Source of the DNA: an uncultured cyanobacterium
GTDB lineage: Bacteria; Cyanobacteriota; Cyanobacteriia; Cyanobacteriales; Geitlerinemataceae
Length of the DNA: 5,666 bases
Assembly: GCA_937121005.1 (NCBI GenBank)
Contig: CAKZKB010000274.1
Span: 1-5,666 of the forward strand
Direction of reading: 5' to 3'
Below, one piece after another: positions 5,666 to 5,666 of this stretch. Position 1 is the stretch's first letter. Each line of letters starts with the position of its first letter. A model generated the notes under the pieces. That model was not told the DNA's origin, did no database searches, and was given only the letters and a program-made list of their open reading frames with translations. The position numbers were made by a program, and so were the translations under genes.

Positions 5666-5666
5666 C

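Overview
The window is chromosomal DNA from a cyanobacterium, most likely a filamentous or otherwise repeat-rich lineage. Three things support this. The palindrome GCGATCGC (HIP1) occurs about 19 times in 5.7 kb, against roughly 0.1 expected by chance at equal base composition. There is a typical small high-light-inducible protein (Hlip), a family tied to oxygenic photosynthesis. The spacers carry short tandem 7-8 bp repeats of the kind known from cyanobacterial genomes. Genus cannot be fixed from the sequence.

Layout: (1) 3-506, plus strand: the 3' part of a probably secreted protein with an SH3b domain and a PPC-like beta domain. (2) 507-632: a convergent spacer with two different short tandem repeat arrays and a strong hairpin. 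(3) 633-1115, minus: a 160-residue conserved cyanobacterial-type protein with a lambda-repressor-like helix-turn-helix C-terminus and its own promoter. (4) 1116-1310: a spacer ending in six perfect TTTTTAA heptamers. (5) 1311-3968, minus: an 885-residue AddB/RecB-like PD-(D/E)XK nuclease with an iron-sulfur cysteine set but no Walker A motif. A palindromic repeat lies in frame inside it. (6) 3969-4107: a divergent promoter region. (7) 4108-4251, plus: a 47-residue HliC-type Hlip, followed by an intrinsic terminator at 4320-4352. (8) 4385-5665, minus: an Era/TrmE-like GTPase with a C-terminal DUF697-type membrane domain. Its 5' end is cut by the window edge.

The genes do not form one pathway. 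They cover envelope or secreted function, a possible regulator, DNA repair or recombination, photoprotection, and membrane-associated GTPase activity. The nuclease and the HTH gene share a strand, but the HTH gene has its own good -10 box, so an operon is not required. The nuclease and hli genes are divergent; hli and the GTPase are convergent.

I see no CRISPR array, transposase, toxin-antitoxin pair or clear defence island. The most notable signals are repeat-driven remodelling of genes (an in-frame palindrome inside the nuclease, and stop codons of two genes lying in tandem repeats) and the solitary AddB-like nuclease without a recognisable ATP-binding loop.
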